NCBI GenBank assembly: GCA_947471985.1
Contig: CANIZL010000010.1
Location: 26,947-90,946, forward strand
Origin: Verrucomicrobiota bacterium
GTDB lineage: Bacteria; Verrucomicrobiota; Verrucomicrobiia; Limisphaerales; UBA9464
Direction of reading: 5' to 3'
DNA length: 64,000 nucleotides
Under the pieces are notes generated by a model. The model was not told where the DNA came from. It worked only from the letters and a program-made list of their open reading frames with translations, and made no database searches. The position numbers were made by a program, and so were the translations under genes. Of the stretch, positions 25,601-32,346 are shown one piece after another. Positions within the stretch are counted from its first letter, which is position 1. The number at the start of each line of letters is the position of its first letter.

Positions 25601-27972
25601 GGATCAACTATCGGTTCCCGACCCAGTCCCCGTTGTTGGGTGCCGGGGCCCGCCTGGTCGTCGCGAATACAGCGGGGCAGGCGGCGCTGTTTGCCACCCG
25701 CTACCCCGGCGTGAAGGTCTTCGGTTGGTACGAGGGCTCCCTGGCCAACGGCGGCGAACGCGTGGCGTTGTTGGATCCGCGGGGGGAAGTCGTGGAAAGC
25801 GTCGAGTATAATAACCGCCCACCGTGGCCCGTCACAGCCGCCGGCTTGAATGCAACCTTGGAACGGCTGAATCCGGCGGCCGAGGGGAGCGATCCAGCGG
25901 GTTGGCGCTCCAGTGTCCGCCTGGGTGGCTCCCCGGGGACCCCGGACGATCCGACGGCCCGACCCAGCGTGCGGATCAATGAGATCAATGCTGCCGTCAC
26001 CGGGGACTGGCTGGAGGTGCACAATACCGGAACCAACGGGGTGGATCTGGGTGGTTGGTCGCTGACGGATTTCTCGGGAGTGCCCGCCCTGATTTTTCCG
26101 CCCCAAACCAAACTGGCTGCCGGGGGATTTATGACCATCGACGCGGACGGACGCACCAACCGCGCCGGCCTTCATGCCGCGTTTACCCTCAATCGGGACG
26201 GGGAAACCCTCGGACTCTACGACGCCACTGGGCAGGCGGTCGATCTGGTCACGTATGGATCGATGCTGACCGGATTCACCCTCGGTCATCCGGGGGACGC
26301 CGGCGACAGCTGGACTCTCACCCAGCCGACCCGGGGCTTGGCGAATGTGGTGGTGGAGCTGGCGCCCATGACGGCGCTTTCATTGAATGAATTCCTCGCG
26401 AATCCGCTGACCGGCGATGATCTGGTGGAATTCCACAATGCCTCGTCGCTGCCCGCCAGCCTCACCGGGTGTTATCTGGCCACCAGCAATTCCCTGGCGC
26501 GGATCCTGCCGCCCACCTTTGTACCGGCGGCCGGCTTCATCGTTCTGCGGGCGGATGGAAATCCGGGTCCGGGTCATCTGGGCCTGAAACTTCCGGCGGC
26601 CGGTGATCGGCTGATTTTCTACGATGCCGAAGGGAATGAGCTCAACCGGGTCACCTACCCCAAACAACTGGAGGGCGTCACCTATGGCCGAATTCCGGAC
26701 GCCACCGGCCCGTTTCGCCCACTGCCCTTTTCGGAATCCCTCGGTGCCAGCAACTACCTGGCGGAATTGGGCAGCCGACTGCGCTTCACGGAATTCATGG
26801 CGGGAAGCACGATCTCCAATATCACCCGCGGACATTGGATCGAACTCGAAAATCGCACCACCGGAGAGATTGATCTCGGTGGCTATAACCTCCGGGTCGA
26901 CCCCGGACACGGAGCCACCTCGGTCGGCTTCGGCGTAGGTGATCTCGTGGTGGCGGGCGGCCGGGTGGTCAAGGCGGTGGCCTTGCCGGCGACCGGCGCA
27001 GTGGTGACGCTGCTGGATCCGCGGGGCCAGGTTCTGGATCGCCTGGAGTACGGGGCCCAGCTGCCGGGTCGAAGTGTCGGTCGTACGGACGGCGAGTGGC
27101 AGCTGCAATCCATCGCGACGCCCGGCACCACCAACGCGGCCCCGGCGCAATTGGCGGATGGGACCGCGGTACGCTTCAACGAATGGCTGACGGGCGCCCT
27201 GAACGGCGCCGATGATTTCGTCGAATTGTATAACCCGGCACTCGATCCGGTTGATGTCGGTGGCTGGGTGCTGACGGATGATCTGTCGCTGTCCGGGCTG
27301 ACCCGGACGCCCTTGACCCCCTTGAATTTTATCGCACCGGGGGGCTTCCTGCGCCTGCGCGCCGATGGCAATACCGACAGCGGGGCGGAGCATCTGGCGT
27401 TCAAGCTCGACGGACTCGGGGAAAGTCTCCGACTGCTGAATCAGGGGCGAGTGATCGATGCGGTGGACTATCTCGTTCAAACCGACGGAGTCTCGGAAGG
27501 CCGGTATCCGGACGGCGCGTCGCGGATCCTGCGCTTTCCGGGTACACCCACGCCCGCGGGGGCGAATCGGCGCGCACCGCTGGATGACGATCACGACGGC
27601 CTCGATGACACTTGGGAAGTGCTCAACGGCCTCAATCCCGGCCTGGCCGTCGATGCGGACGCCGATGCGGATGGGGACGGGTTCAGCAACCGGCAGGAAT
27701 ACCTGGCGGGCACGGATCCGCAAAACCCCAACAGCAAGCTGGCGCTGGCGGTGGATCGCCCCAACGGCCCGGGTTTCACCCTGCGCTTCACCGCACAACC
27801 GGGGCACAGTTACTTGGTTCAATTTCAAGACGACCCCGCCGCCGGTTGGAAACGGCTCTCCGACATTCCCGCCGGGGCGGGAGCAGAGCGGGCGGTCACC
27901 GTGGAGGATCCCACACCCATCGCCGAACACGCCGTGCGGCTCTACCGGATTCAAGCGACCGTGGTTCCCTAA
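22627..27972 (+). CDS. Giant secreted CotH/lamin-tail-domain protein
   Basis: 1781 residues. A signal peptide (GLLLLLLSGSRG) is followed by two Ig-like SbsA/Big_5-type units (about 35-235). Lamin tail domain 1 starts near 236 (VVISELLAENDG) and a chitobiase-C-like unit near 391. A CotH-type kinase-like domain spans about 487-860, with YRLYFRGEYG, LHLRAGMND, FLNGVYKGIYNPCERV, and FYPWDAEFSFGG near its end. A second chitobiase-C-like unit (about 878-950) precedes five more lamin tail domains starting near 952, 1113, 1249, 1386 and 1514 (each with FIELQN/WLEVHN/VEFHN-type motifs and an ...LGGW... turn). A Ca-binding thrombospondin-3-like stretch (LDDDHDGLDDTW ... DADADGDGFSN) lies near 1653, and a C-terminal strand module ends the protein. 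It is probably surface-bound and may act on polysaccharide or protein substrates. CotH phosphorylates spore-coat proteins in Bacillus, but the role in PVC bacteria is unknown. Confidence 0.85.
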   Translation: MRAIAALVARTGLLLLLLSGSRGLPQDVGSVGPVVISQTPAPGFINSLTTITVTFDRPVVGVAASQFLLNGSPAQSVSGTGAAYTFTFSQPAFGPVDVTWGPLHQIYDTAVPPNRFAQTAPGAAWSYQLTDPAGPRLVGRLPSAGVTLRRLSEVEVRFALPVRNVAARALRLNGVPALTVTGVGAGPYRFRFPDAPAGSVDVTWATDHGIESDEETPLPFHAVGWNYFVEPTRPAPDVVISELLAENDGSLRDEDGDVEDWLELHNRGSQSVNLAGWALGVSGASEESWTMPSLILPAGQRIYLWCSAKDRTDVSGGRRLHTDFKLNATGDTLRLYGPELPRTLVDSVAFPEQYPDYSYGREGSGTGATAVWRYFAKGTPGTANGVSTITGKVDEVHFSVERGFYNLPFNLSLATVTPGAVIRYTTNGSPPSVTNGVTYTSPLPINSTRVIRAAAFGPAAGTSSNTLLPSLIRTHTYLFNIPASRRLIPSLSLVTGTNNLYGRTGIMESSPRNTDKHGKAWERPVSAELIRPEDNGGFQLDCGVRVAGGDYIRGLYNYRSANPPEGKYSYRLYFRGEYGPGHLDYPIFPGTTVRIFDALHLRAGMNDPVNPLMRDEFVRATTLDMGITACRGTFLHLFLNGVYKGIYNPCERVESDFLQQYEGQSASWDVVGANNLLIDGDSLAWNKLRTDVRKDLTVRTNYLNVANQMDLQNFVDYLLPPIWSDNDDWPHNNTRAARPRIPGGKFRFYPWDAEFSFGGQVSRDTIANQLSTLSPPWGTTDYQQIFNALKKSPEFRLLFADRIHRAFSLPDAPLSTNRLRVRYEAMKAGIAPSITGFDNVIGTWINSRHRYLTNMFIKAGFYASSNAPTPNRFGGRVPRGFALTLTNRTGDIWVTTDGTDPRVPFLSTVSARAQAYAAPLVVTEPTRVLARSLSGTNWSAVLDITFEVAQLGVPVHFSELNYHPPGGDAYEFIELQNTGPVPIDLSGYSFQGINYRFPTQSPLLGAGARLVVANTAGQAALFATRYPGVKVFGWYEGSLANGGERVALLDPRGEVVESVEYNNRPPWPVTAAGLNATLERLNPAAEGSDPAGWRSSVRLGGSPGTPDDPTARPSVRINEINAAVTGDWLEVHNTGTNGVDLGGWSLTDFSGVPALIFPPQTKLAAGGFMTIDADGRTNRAGLHAAFTLNRDGETLGLYDATGQAVDLVTYGSMLTGFTLGHPGDAGDSWTLTQPTRGLANVVVELAPMTALSLNEFLANPLTGDDLVEFHNASSLPASLTGCYLATSNSLARILPPTFVPAAGFIVLRADGNPGPGHLGLKLPAAGDRLIFYDAEGNELNRVTYPKQLEGVTYGRIPDATGPFRPLPFSESLGASNYLAELGSRLRFTEFMAGSTISNITRGHWIELENRTTGEIDLGGYNLRVDPGHGATSVGFGVGDLVVAGGRVVKAVALPATGAVVTLLDPRGQVLDRLEYGAQLPGRSVGRTDGEWQLQSIATPGTTNAAPAQLADGTAVRFNEWLTGALNGADDFVELYNPALDPVDVGGWVLTDDLSLSGLTRTPLTPLNFIAPGGFLRLRADGNTDSGAEHLAFKLDGLGESLRLLNQGRVIDAVDYLVQTDGVSEGRYPDGASRILRFPGTPTPAGANRRAPLDDDHDGLDDTWEVLNGLNPGLAVDADADADGDGFSNRQEYLAGTDPQNPNSKLALAVDRPNGPGFTLRFTAQPGHSYLVQFQDDPAAGWKRLSDIPAGAGAERAVTVEDPTPIAEHAVRLYRIQATVVP

Positions 27973-28062
27973 CCGACTCATCAGCTGGAAAGACTGGGTT
28001 GAAACGGCCATCCGGATTCCACCGGATTGCCCGTGGCCTTCCGTGCCATAGGCTCCCGTACG

Positions 28063-28569
28063 ATGAATGTCACCGAGATCACCGGATTCGTCCTGGCTCT
28101 GCTGGTGATGATGCTGGGTTTGATTGGTGCCGTGCTGCCGGCACTACCCGGAACGCCATTGATATTCCTCGCCGCCCTCGGGCACAAGCTCTGGCTGGGC
28201 GATCGCAGTGTCTCCTGGTGGATTGTTGGCCTGCTGGGTTTGGTGACGGTGTTGACGCTCGCGATCGACGCCCTGGCGACGGCCTACGGCGCCCGGAAGA
28301 TGGGGGCAACGTGGCGAGGGATGGTGGGAGCGGCGCTCGGCACGATGCTGGGTCTGTTGTGGCTGCCGTTCGGATTGATCATCGGTCCGTTTCTTGGTGC
28401 CACGCTGCTGGAAATGGCGACGGGCAAGGCGTGGAAGGAGGCGGGCAAGGCGGGATTTGGTGCCACCTTGGGATTTCTAGCCGGCACCGTGGGCAAGGTC
28501 GCCGCGTGCCTGGGAATGATCGGACTTTGGACGCTTATGGCGCTTTGGCAGGCGCTGGGCAGCCCCTAA
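28063..28569 (+). CDS. DUF456 family membrane protein
   Basis: 168 residues from ATG 28063; the frame from 28027 adds a non-conserved 12 codons. DUF456 features: three long hydrophobic segments with a Gly-rich pattern (MMLGLIGAVLPALPGTPLIFLAALGH, ALATAYGARKMGATWRGMVGAALG, LPFGLIIGPFLGATLLEM) and the signature GKAWKEAGKAGFGATLGFLAGTVGKVAA. Gly-zipper helices suggest a small inner-membrane channel or a stress-related membrane protein; no function is established. It follows the CotH gene by 90 bp and is convergent with the uracil-DNA glycosylase gene. Confidence 0.88.
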   Translation: MNVTEITGFVLALLVMMLGLIGAVLPALPGTPLIFLAALGHKLWLGDRSVSWWIVGLLGLVTVLTLAIDALATAYGARKMGATWRGMVGAALGTMLGLLWLPFGLIIGPFLGATLLEMATGKAWKEAGKAGFGATLGFLAGTVGKVAACLGMIGLWTLMALWQALGSP

Positions 28570-28610
28570 TGGTCGAACCGCCCGGCCACCACGGTCCCAC
28601 CCGGCGAGGT

Positions 28611-29606
28611 TTAGGGGTTCAAGAAATAACCGCGCTGCCGGGCGCTGATGGGCAACCCGATCTTTTCCATCACCTCCAGCATATCCTCCCAAACTTTGCG
28701 CTTTTCCGAGATCACCTGATTGCGCAGCAGATAGGCCGGATGGTAGGTGGGCATCAGCGGAATGCCCCGGTAGCTCTGCCATTTTCCCCGCAGCCGGGTG
28801 ATGCCGACCGTTCCACCAAGCAGACCTTCCACGGCAGTCGATCCGAGAGCCACCAGGACCTCGGGCTGGATCAAATCGATCTGTTCGTGAAGCCACGGGT
28901 TGCACGTGGCCATTTCGTCGGGCCGGGGTTTACGGTTACCCGGGGCGCCTCCGGGCATGTCGGGGCGGCACTTGAGGATGTTCGCGATATAAACGGACTC
29001 ACGGCCCAGGCCCATGGCCCCAATGATTTTGGTCAACAATTCCCCGGCCCGGCCGACGAACGGTTCGCCGGCGAGATCTTCATCGGCTCCGGGCGCTTCG
29101 CCGATGAACAAGATGCGGGCATCCGGATCGCCCACCCCAAAGACCACGGAGTGACGGGCCGCCACCAAATGGCTGCATTGCTGGCAGGCGAGCACCCGCT
29201 GCTGAAGCGCCGCAAAAGCGAGGACCTTGGACGCCGGGTCCAAGCGGGGCGGAAGGGGCTTGTCCGCCAGAGGATTGACCGTTGGAATCGGCACCACGGC
29301 GGGGCGTGCTGCGAAATCAGCGGCGTCGCCCTCAAAAGCGGCGGCAAAGGATTCGGGCTCGGCGGAGCGGGGTGAAACGAGGCGACGCTCAGCCCCGGGA
29401 GTCGGTGCGGGCGCCACCGGCCGTGGGGACGCCGGACTGCTCACCGGGGCGATAGCCCGGGCCGGTACTGACGCGGCAGGTGCGGATCGCTTGGTCAAGG
29501 CCGCCAGGGTGGCGGGCAGGACCGGGACGGAACGCACGCCCTGCGCATCCAGGTGTTCCAGATGCGCGATCGTGGCATCGAGCAATTGCCGGTACGCGGC
29601 GGACAT
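28611..29606 (-). CDS. Uracil-DNA glycosylase, family 4 (4Fe-4S type), with long N-terminal extension
   Basis: 331 residues from ATG 29606 ([19 protein letters not shown]); the open frame reaches 30188, but that part is a shadow of the next gene. Family-4 domain (about 130-331): CQQCSHLVA and later KCRPD and CNPWLHEQI supply Fe-S cysteines; [27 protein letters not shown] is the motif-1 active-site loop; [10 protein letters not shown] lies mid-domain; and [12 protein letters not shown] is the motif-2/DNA-minor-groove loop. It removes uracil from DNA in base excision repair. The first 120 residues are an Ala/Pro/Arg-rich, probably disordered tail ([20 protein letters not shown]) preceded by a short helix; most family-4 enzymes are about 200 residues, so the extension is unusual. 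It ends next to the DUF456 gene. Confidence 0.93.
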   Translation of the reverse strand: MSAAYRQLLDATIAHLEHLDAQGVRSVPVLPATLAALTKRSAPAASVPARAIAPVSSPASPRPVAPAPTPGAERRLVSPRSAEPESFAAAFEGDAADFAARPAVVPIPTVNPLADKPLPPRLDPASKVLAFAALQQRVLACQQCSHLVAARHSVVFGVGDPDARILFIGEAPGADEDLAGEPFVGRAGELLTKIIGAMGLGRESVYIANILKCRPDMPGGAPGNRKPRPDEMATCNPWLHEQIDLIQPEVLVALGSTAVEGLLGGTVGITRLRGKWQSYRGIPLMPTYHPAYLLRNQVISEKRKVWEDMLEVMEKIGLPISARQRGYFLNP

Positions 29607-29695
29607 GGCTGCGAACAGTGTCGTGAGCGCGGCCGGTAGAAAGGAAAAAGAGGCGGATGATTGCGCGGGGTGCCTCGGCCGCACCGCCGGCCGGA

Positions 29696-30346
29696 TCAGG
29701 CCATCCGCTCCTGCGGGAACAGCTTCCGGAGGGCGAAATGGGTGGGAATGTACAGGACCGACAGCAAAGCCAGCATCCAGCCCGCTAGATAGACGCCGGA
29801 CGGGACACAGGACTGGGCCGCGGAATCGTCCAGGCCCCACACATAATTGACGTTGCACGGCGCCGCCCCCGCGGCGTTGGCGACGCTGGGGCCGGGGAGG
29901 AAAAAGTAACTGATCAGGCAGACCGTCCAGGCGAGGCCGGTCCAGGCCGGCAAAGCGCGGCGGTCGTAACCCAGTCGGCTCACCAAGAACACCAAGAGGA
30001 ACGGCAGCCACCCATGAAAGAAGGAGAGGCCCCGCAGGAAGATCGGGCGCTCCGTGTTGAACATGTAGGCGGTCATTCCGGTGAATTTGTGACCGGTGGC
30101 CTGGACGACGAAGTCCACGCACCACAGGACCTGGGGAATCAGGATTCCCACCGCCGGCATCGAGATCAACAGACGATTCTCCGTCCAAATGCCCGCCAGG
30201 GTCAGAAACAAAGCGAGATCGCAGAAATAGAGAAAATTAGTGGGCCCGTACTTGAGCCAATAAACCGGCACGAGGACGGCGAGAAATGCCGTGTAGGCGA
30301 GCTTGAGCGTCAGCGGGATTCGCGGAGTGCTTGCGGATGTATTCAT
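29696..30346 (-). CDS. Multi-pass membrane protein
   Basis: 216 residues from ATG 30346 (MNTSASTPRIPLTLK); the open frame extends to 30421 without good coding character. Six hydrophobic segments can be drawn, including LAYTAFLAVLVPVYWLKYG, LLISMPAVGILIPQVLWCVDFVV and LAGWMLALLSVLYIPTHFAL. Conserved-looking polar sites are NFLYFCDLALFLT, WCVDFVVQATGHKFTGMTAYMFN and NVNYVWG, which suggest a family with a buried Asn/Asp/His core. I do not recognise the family; similar hypothetical membrane proteins occur in planctomycetes and verrucomicrobia. It lies between a uracil-DNA glycosylase and a sigma factor, all on the minus strand; a palindrome sits in the 127-bp gap to the sigma gene. Confidence 0.78.
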   Translation of the reverse strand: MNTSASTPRIPLTLKLAYTAFLAVLVPVYWLKYGPTNFLYFCDLALFLTLAGIWTENRLLISMPAVGILIPQVLWCVDFVVQATGHKFTGMTAYMFNTERPIFLRGLSFFHGWLPFLLVFLVSRLGYDRRALPAWTGLAWTVCLISYFFLPGPSVANAAGAAPCNVNYVWGLDDSAAQSCVPSGVYLAGWMLALLSVLYIPTHFALRKLFPQERMA

Positions 30347-30396
30347 GACACCGTGAGCACTAGCACGGCGTCCGACCCGGTGGTTAATTGCTAATA

Positions 30397-30422
30397 ATTG
30401 GGTGGATATCGATCCAACCAAT
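30397..30422 (-). promoter_or_regulatory. 26-bp near-perfect palindrome between the sigma gene and the membrane-protein gene
   Basis: Arms ATTGGGTGGAT (30397-30407) and ATCCAACCAAT (30412-30422) flank a 4-base centre; one of 11 pairs is mismatched. It lies 52-77 nt beyond the sigma-factor stop and 51-76 nt before the membrane-protein ATG, both on the minus strand, within an AT-rich stretch. It could be an operator for the membrane-protein gene or a terminator hairpin for the sigma gene, though no T-tract follows. See the findings. Confidence 0.4.
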
Positions 30423-30473
30423 AATGGTCAACGAGCGAACCGGGAGCGTCTTCCGCTTCCCGGCCACCCGTGA

Positions 30474-31604
30474 TCAGGCGGCCATTGGCAGCCCGGCCAG
30501 CCCATCCGAGGTGGGGGAGCTTTCCGCTTCCCGGCGTTCAATCCATTTGCGCAGCTTGGCCAGCGCCACGTTCTGAATCTGACGAATGCGCTCGCGGGTA
30601 ACTCCGAAGCGGACCCCCACTTCCTCCAGGGTCCGCTCGGGACCGCCATCGAGACCAAACCGATAGCGTATGATGGTCTCCTCCCGCTTCTCCAAATGGG
30701 TGACGAATTCCAGCAGCATCTGGTGGGTCTGTTGTTGAATGACGTCGTTGTCGGCCGTCAGCATATTTTCATCCCGCACCCGCTCGGCAAACGTGGTGTC
30801 GTCGTCCTCCCCCATGGGGGCATCGAGGGACGCCGGGCGGTGACTGGCGGCCCAGAGCTCGGTGACCCGCCGCCGTGTCATGCCCATGGCGTCGGCGAGT
30901 TCCTTGTCGGTGGGTTCCCGCCCCAGTTCCTCGAGCAACTTCAGGGAAACGCGGCGCATCTTGGCGATGCGATCCACCAGGTGCACCGGAACCCGAATGG
31001 TCTTCCCCTGATTGGCGATCGCCCGCTTGATGGACTGCTTGATCCACCACGCCGCGTAGGTTGAGAGCTTCGCTCCCTTGCGCGGGTCGAACCGTTCGAC
31101 CGCCCGCATCAGTCCCATGTTGCCCTCGTTGATCATATCCAGAAGGGGCAGACCCATGCCGTCGTAATCGTGGGCAATCTTGACGACGAGACGCAGGTTG
31201 GACTTGATCATCCGCTCCCGCGCGGCGTTGTCCCCTTTGCGGATCAATTTGGAAAGTACGATCTCATCCTGAATCGTGAGCAGGGGCGTCTCACTGATTT
31301 CGCGGAGGTAGAGCCGGAGGTTCATGTCGCCGTCACGCGAGAGACTGCCCGAGGCGGCCGAGATCGGTGGCGGCGGAGCGACGACATCCTGCCGGGGCAC
31401 CGAGAAAACCGGGCCGGGGGCCGAGCCGGGGATGCGGCGACGATGTCCCGTGGCGGACTCGCGTGGAGAAGTCCCGGCAGCCGCCGCGTGGCGCGACCGA
31501 AAGCTGGAACGGATCCGGGGTTTGAAGGGGGAGACTGCTTTGGCGGTGACCACGGGCACCGGGCCGCCATGGATGGGACTGGTTTCGGGTACTGTTGCTT
31601 TCAT
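30474..31604 (-). CDS. Sigma-70 family RNA polymerase sigma factor (RpoD-like group)
   Basis: 376 residues from ATG 31604; the preceding 21 codons are not needed. Region 1.2 reads LRLYLREISETPLLT. Region 2 has ERMIKSNLRLVVKIAHDYDG and MINEGNMGLMRAVERFDPRKGAKLSTYAAWWIKQSIKRAI; region 3 has VHLVDRIAKMRRVSLKLLEELG. Region 4 has RFGLDGGPERTLEEVGVRFGVTRERIRQIQNVALAKLRK. This is a group 1/2 (RpoD/SigA/RpoS-like) sigma, not an ECF type. There is no region 1.1 or non-conserved insert. Instead, the first 100 residues are Pro/Arg/Ala-rich and unlike other sigmas. Whether it is the housekeeping factor cannot be decided here, since many verrucomicrobia also carry larger RpoD proteins. An ATG at the region 1.2 start (MNLRLYLREI) is an alternative. 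Confidence 0.88.
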   Translation of the reverse strand: MKATVPETSPIHGGPVPVVTAKAVSPFKPRIRSSFRSRHAAAAGTSPRESATGHRRRIPGSAPGPVFSVPRQDVVAPPPPISAASGSLSRDGDMNLRLYLREISETPLLTIQDEIVLSKLIRKGDNAARERMIKSNLRLVVKIAHDYDGMGLPLLDMINEGNMGLMRAVERFDPRKGAKLSTYAAWWIKQSIKRAIANQGKTIRVPVHLVDRIAKMRRVSLKLLEELGREPTDKELADAMGMTRRRVTELWAASHRPASLDAPMGEDDDTTFAERVRDENMLTADNDVIQQQTHQMLLEFVTHLEKREETIIRYRFGLDGGPERTLEEVGVRFGVTRERIRQIQNVALAKLRKWIERREAESSPTSDGLAGLPMAA

Positions 31605-31863
31605 AGGCCGTTCGGTTGTTAATGAGAGAGCAAATGCCCAGCCATTCTTCCCGGGTTTCCTGCCCAATTCTTTAACTTTTTAAGAGACCGGCAAAAGGTC
31701 GGTCCCGTTCAGAATTCTTATGGCCACGGCTCCGATTGTTGGGACAAAGCGTATAAAAATTGTGGGCAATTGTACGGCGAAGACCAAAAGCCGCCGGCGT
31801 CGGGCGCGAGCCAGCACTCCGCGAGAAAAATAGCGCGTTTGAACCGGTGCCCGGGAACGGGCT

Positions 31864-32085
31864 TTATCGAATCGTCCAGCGAAGCCCCACCCCCAAGTGC
31901 GTCTCTGTCCCCAACCAAATCCTCGGACCACGCTGGGTTTGGGGGCTCACGCCCAATTGCCAACAAACCACCGCTGGTGAGGCGATTGTCCCCGCGAAGT
32001 GATTCGACGACGGGCGCAGGTGAGACGGCCGACGTGGTGAACGACATTCATCGGACCGATTGAGTCTTCCCGCAGCGGTGTGACG
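31864..32085 (-). pseudogene. Possible 3' remnant of an outer-membrane beta-barrel gene
   Basis: Read on the minus strand, 73 codons end at a TAA (31864-31866). The last part reads CWQLGVSPQTQRGPRIW, then LGTETHLGVGLRWTIR: short alternating polar/apolar strands and a terminal strand like those of barrel proteins. The same reading frame upstream is interrupted by TGA (32086-32088); before that stop, codons from about 32185 read MGGSYSGERVSLWVGCADP, then RRDLAEIG. There is no start codon for a normal gene. A GCCCG-TTCC-CGGGC hairpin begins 2 nt after the TAA, as expected at a 3' end. This is a weak call: GC-rich non-coding DNA can mimic such runs. Confidence 0.25.
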
Positions 32086-32292
32086 TCACCGACGGAGGCG
32101 GCATCCAATTTCCGCCAGATCTCTGCGGGGATCCGCGCAGCCTACCCAGAGAGACACCCGCTCCCCGGAATAGCTGCCGCCCATGAAGAACAGCCGGGAC
32201 GACGACGCCGTGGCTGTCGGGGACGGATACGAAAAATTTCAGCGGTATCTGGCTGCACCCCAAGTGCGAGTGGCGAACGGCACGGCACGCCT

Positions 32293-32315
32293 CCCAACGC
32301 CGTCCGGGCGTTGGG
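32293..32315 (-). terminator. Hairpin downstream of guaB
   Basis: A perfect 9-bp stem, CCCAACGCC paired with GGCGTTGGG, around a 5-base loop, 32-54 nt beyond the guaB stop on the minus strand. It lacks a T-tract. The position and perfect stem suggest transcript-end processing or factor-dependent termination. Confidence 0.4.
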
Positions 32316-32346
32316 ACAACGACCAGCCCCGCGGGAAATCCGCCGC

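Larger units (their letters stand above)
31605..32346. other. 742-bp gap between guaB and the sigma gene
   Basis: No intact gene. The gap holds the sigma-gene 5' leader and the guaB 3' region with a strong hairpin (32293-32315). A minus-strand stretch, described separately, looks like the broken 3' end of an outer-membrane protein gene. A small GACCG...CGGTC hairpin at about 31684-31702 lies in the likely sigma leader. A 37-codon ATG frame on the plus strand (from about 31720, basic peptide) is too weak to call. Confidence 0.5.

Noticed and set aside
26380..28011. 543-codon minus-strand open frame
   Set aside because: Antisense to the lamin-tail part of the CotH protein; no domain match.
29607..30188. 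N-terminal extension of the uracil-DNA glycosylase frame
   Set aside because: Shadow of the overlapping membrane-protein gene; the glycosylase begins sensibly at 29606.
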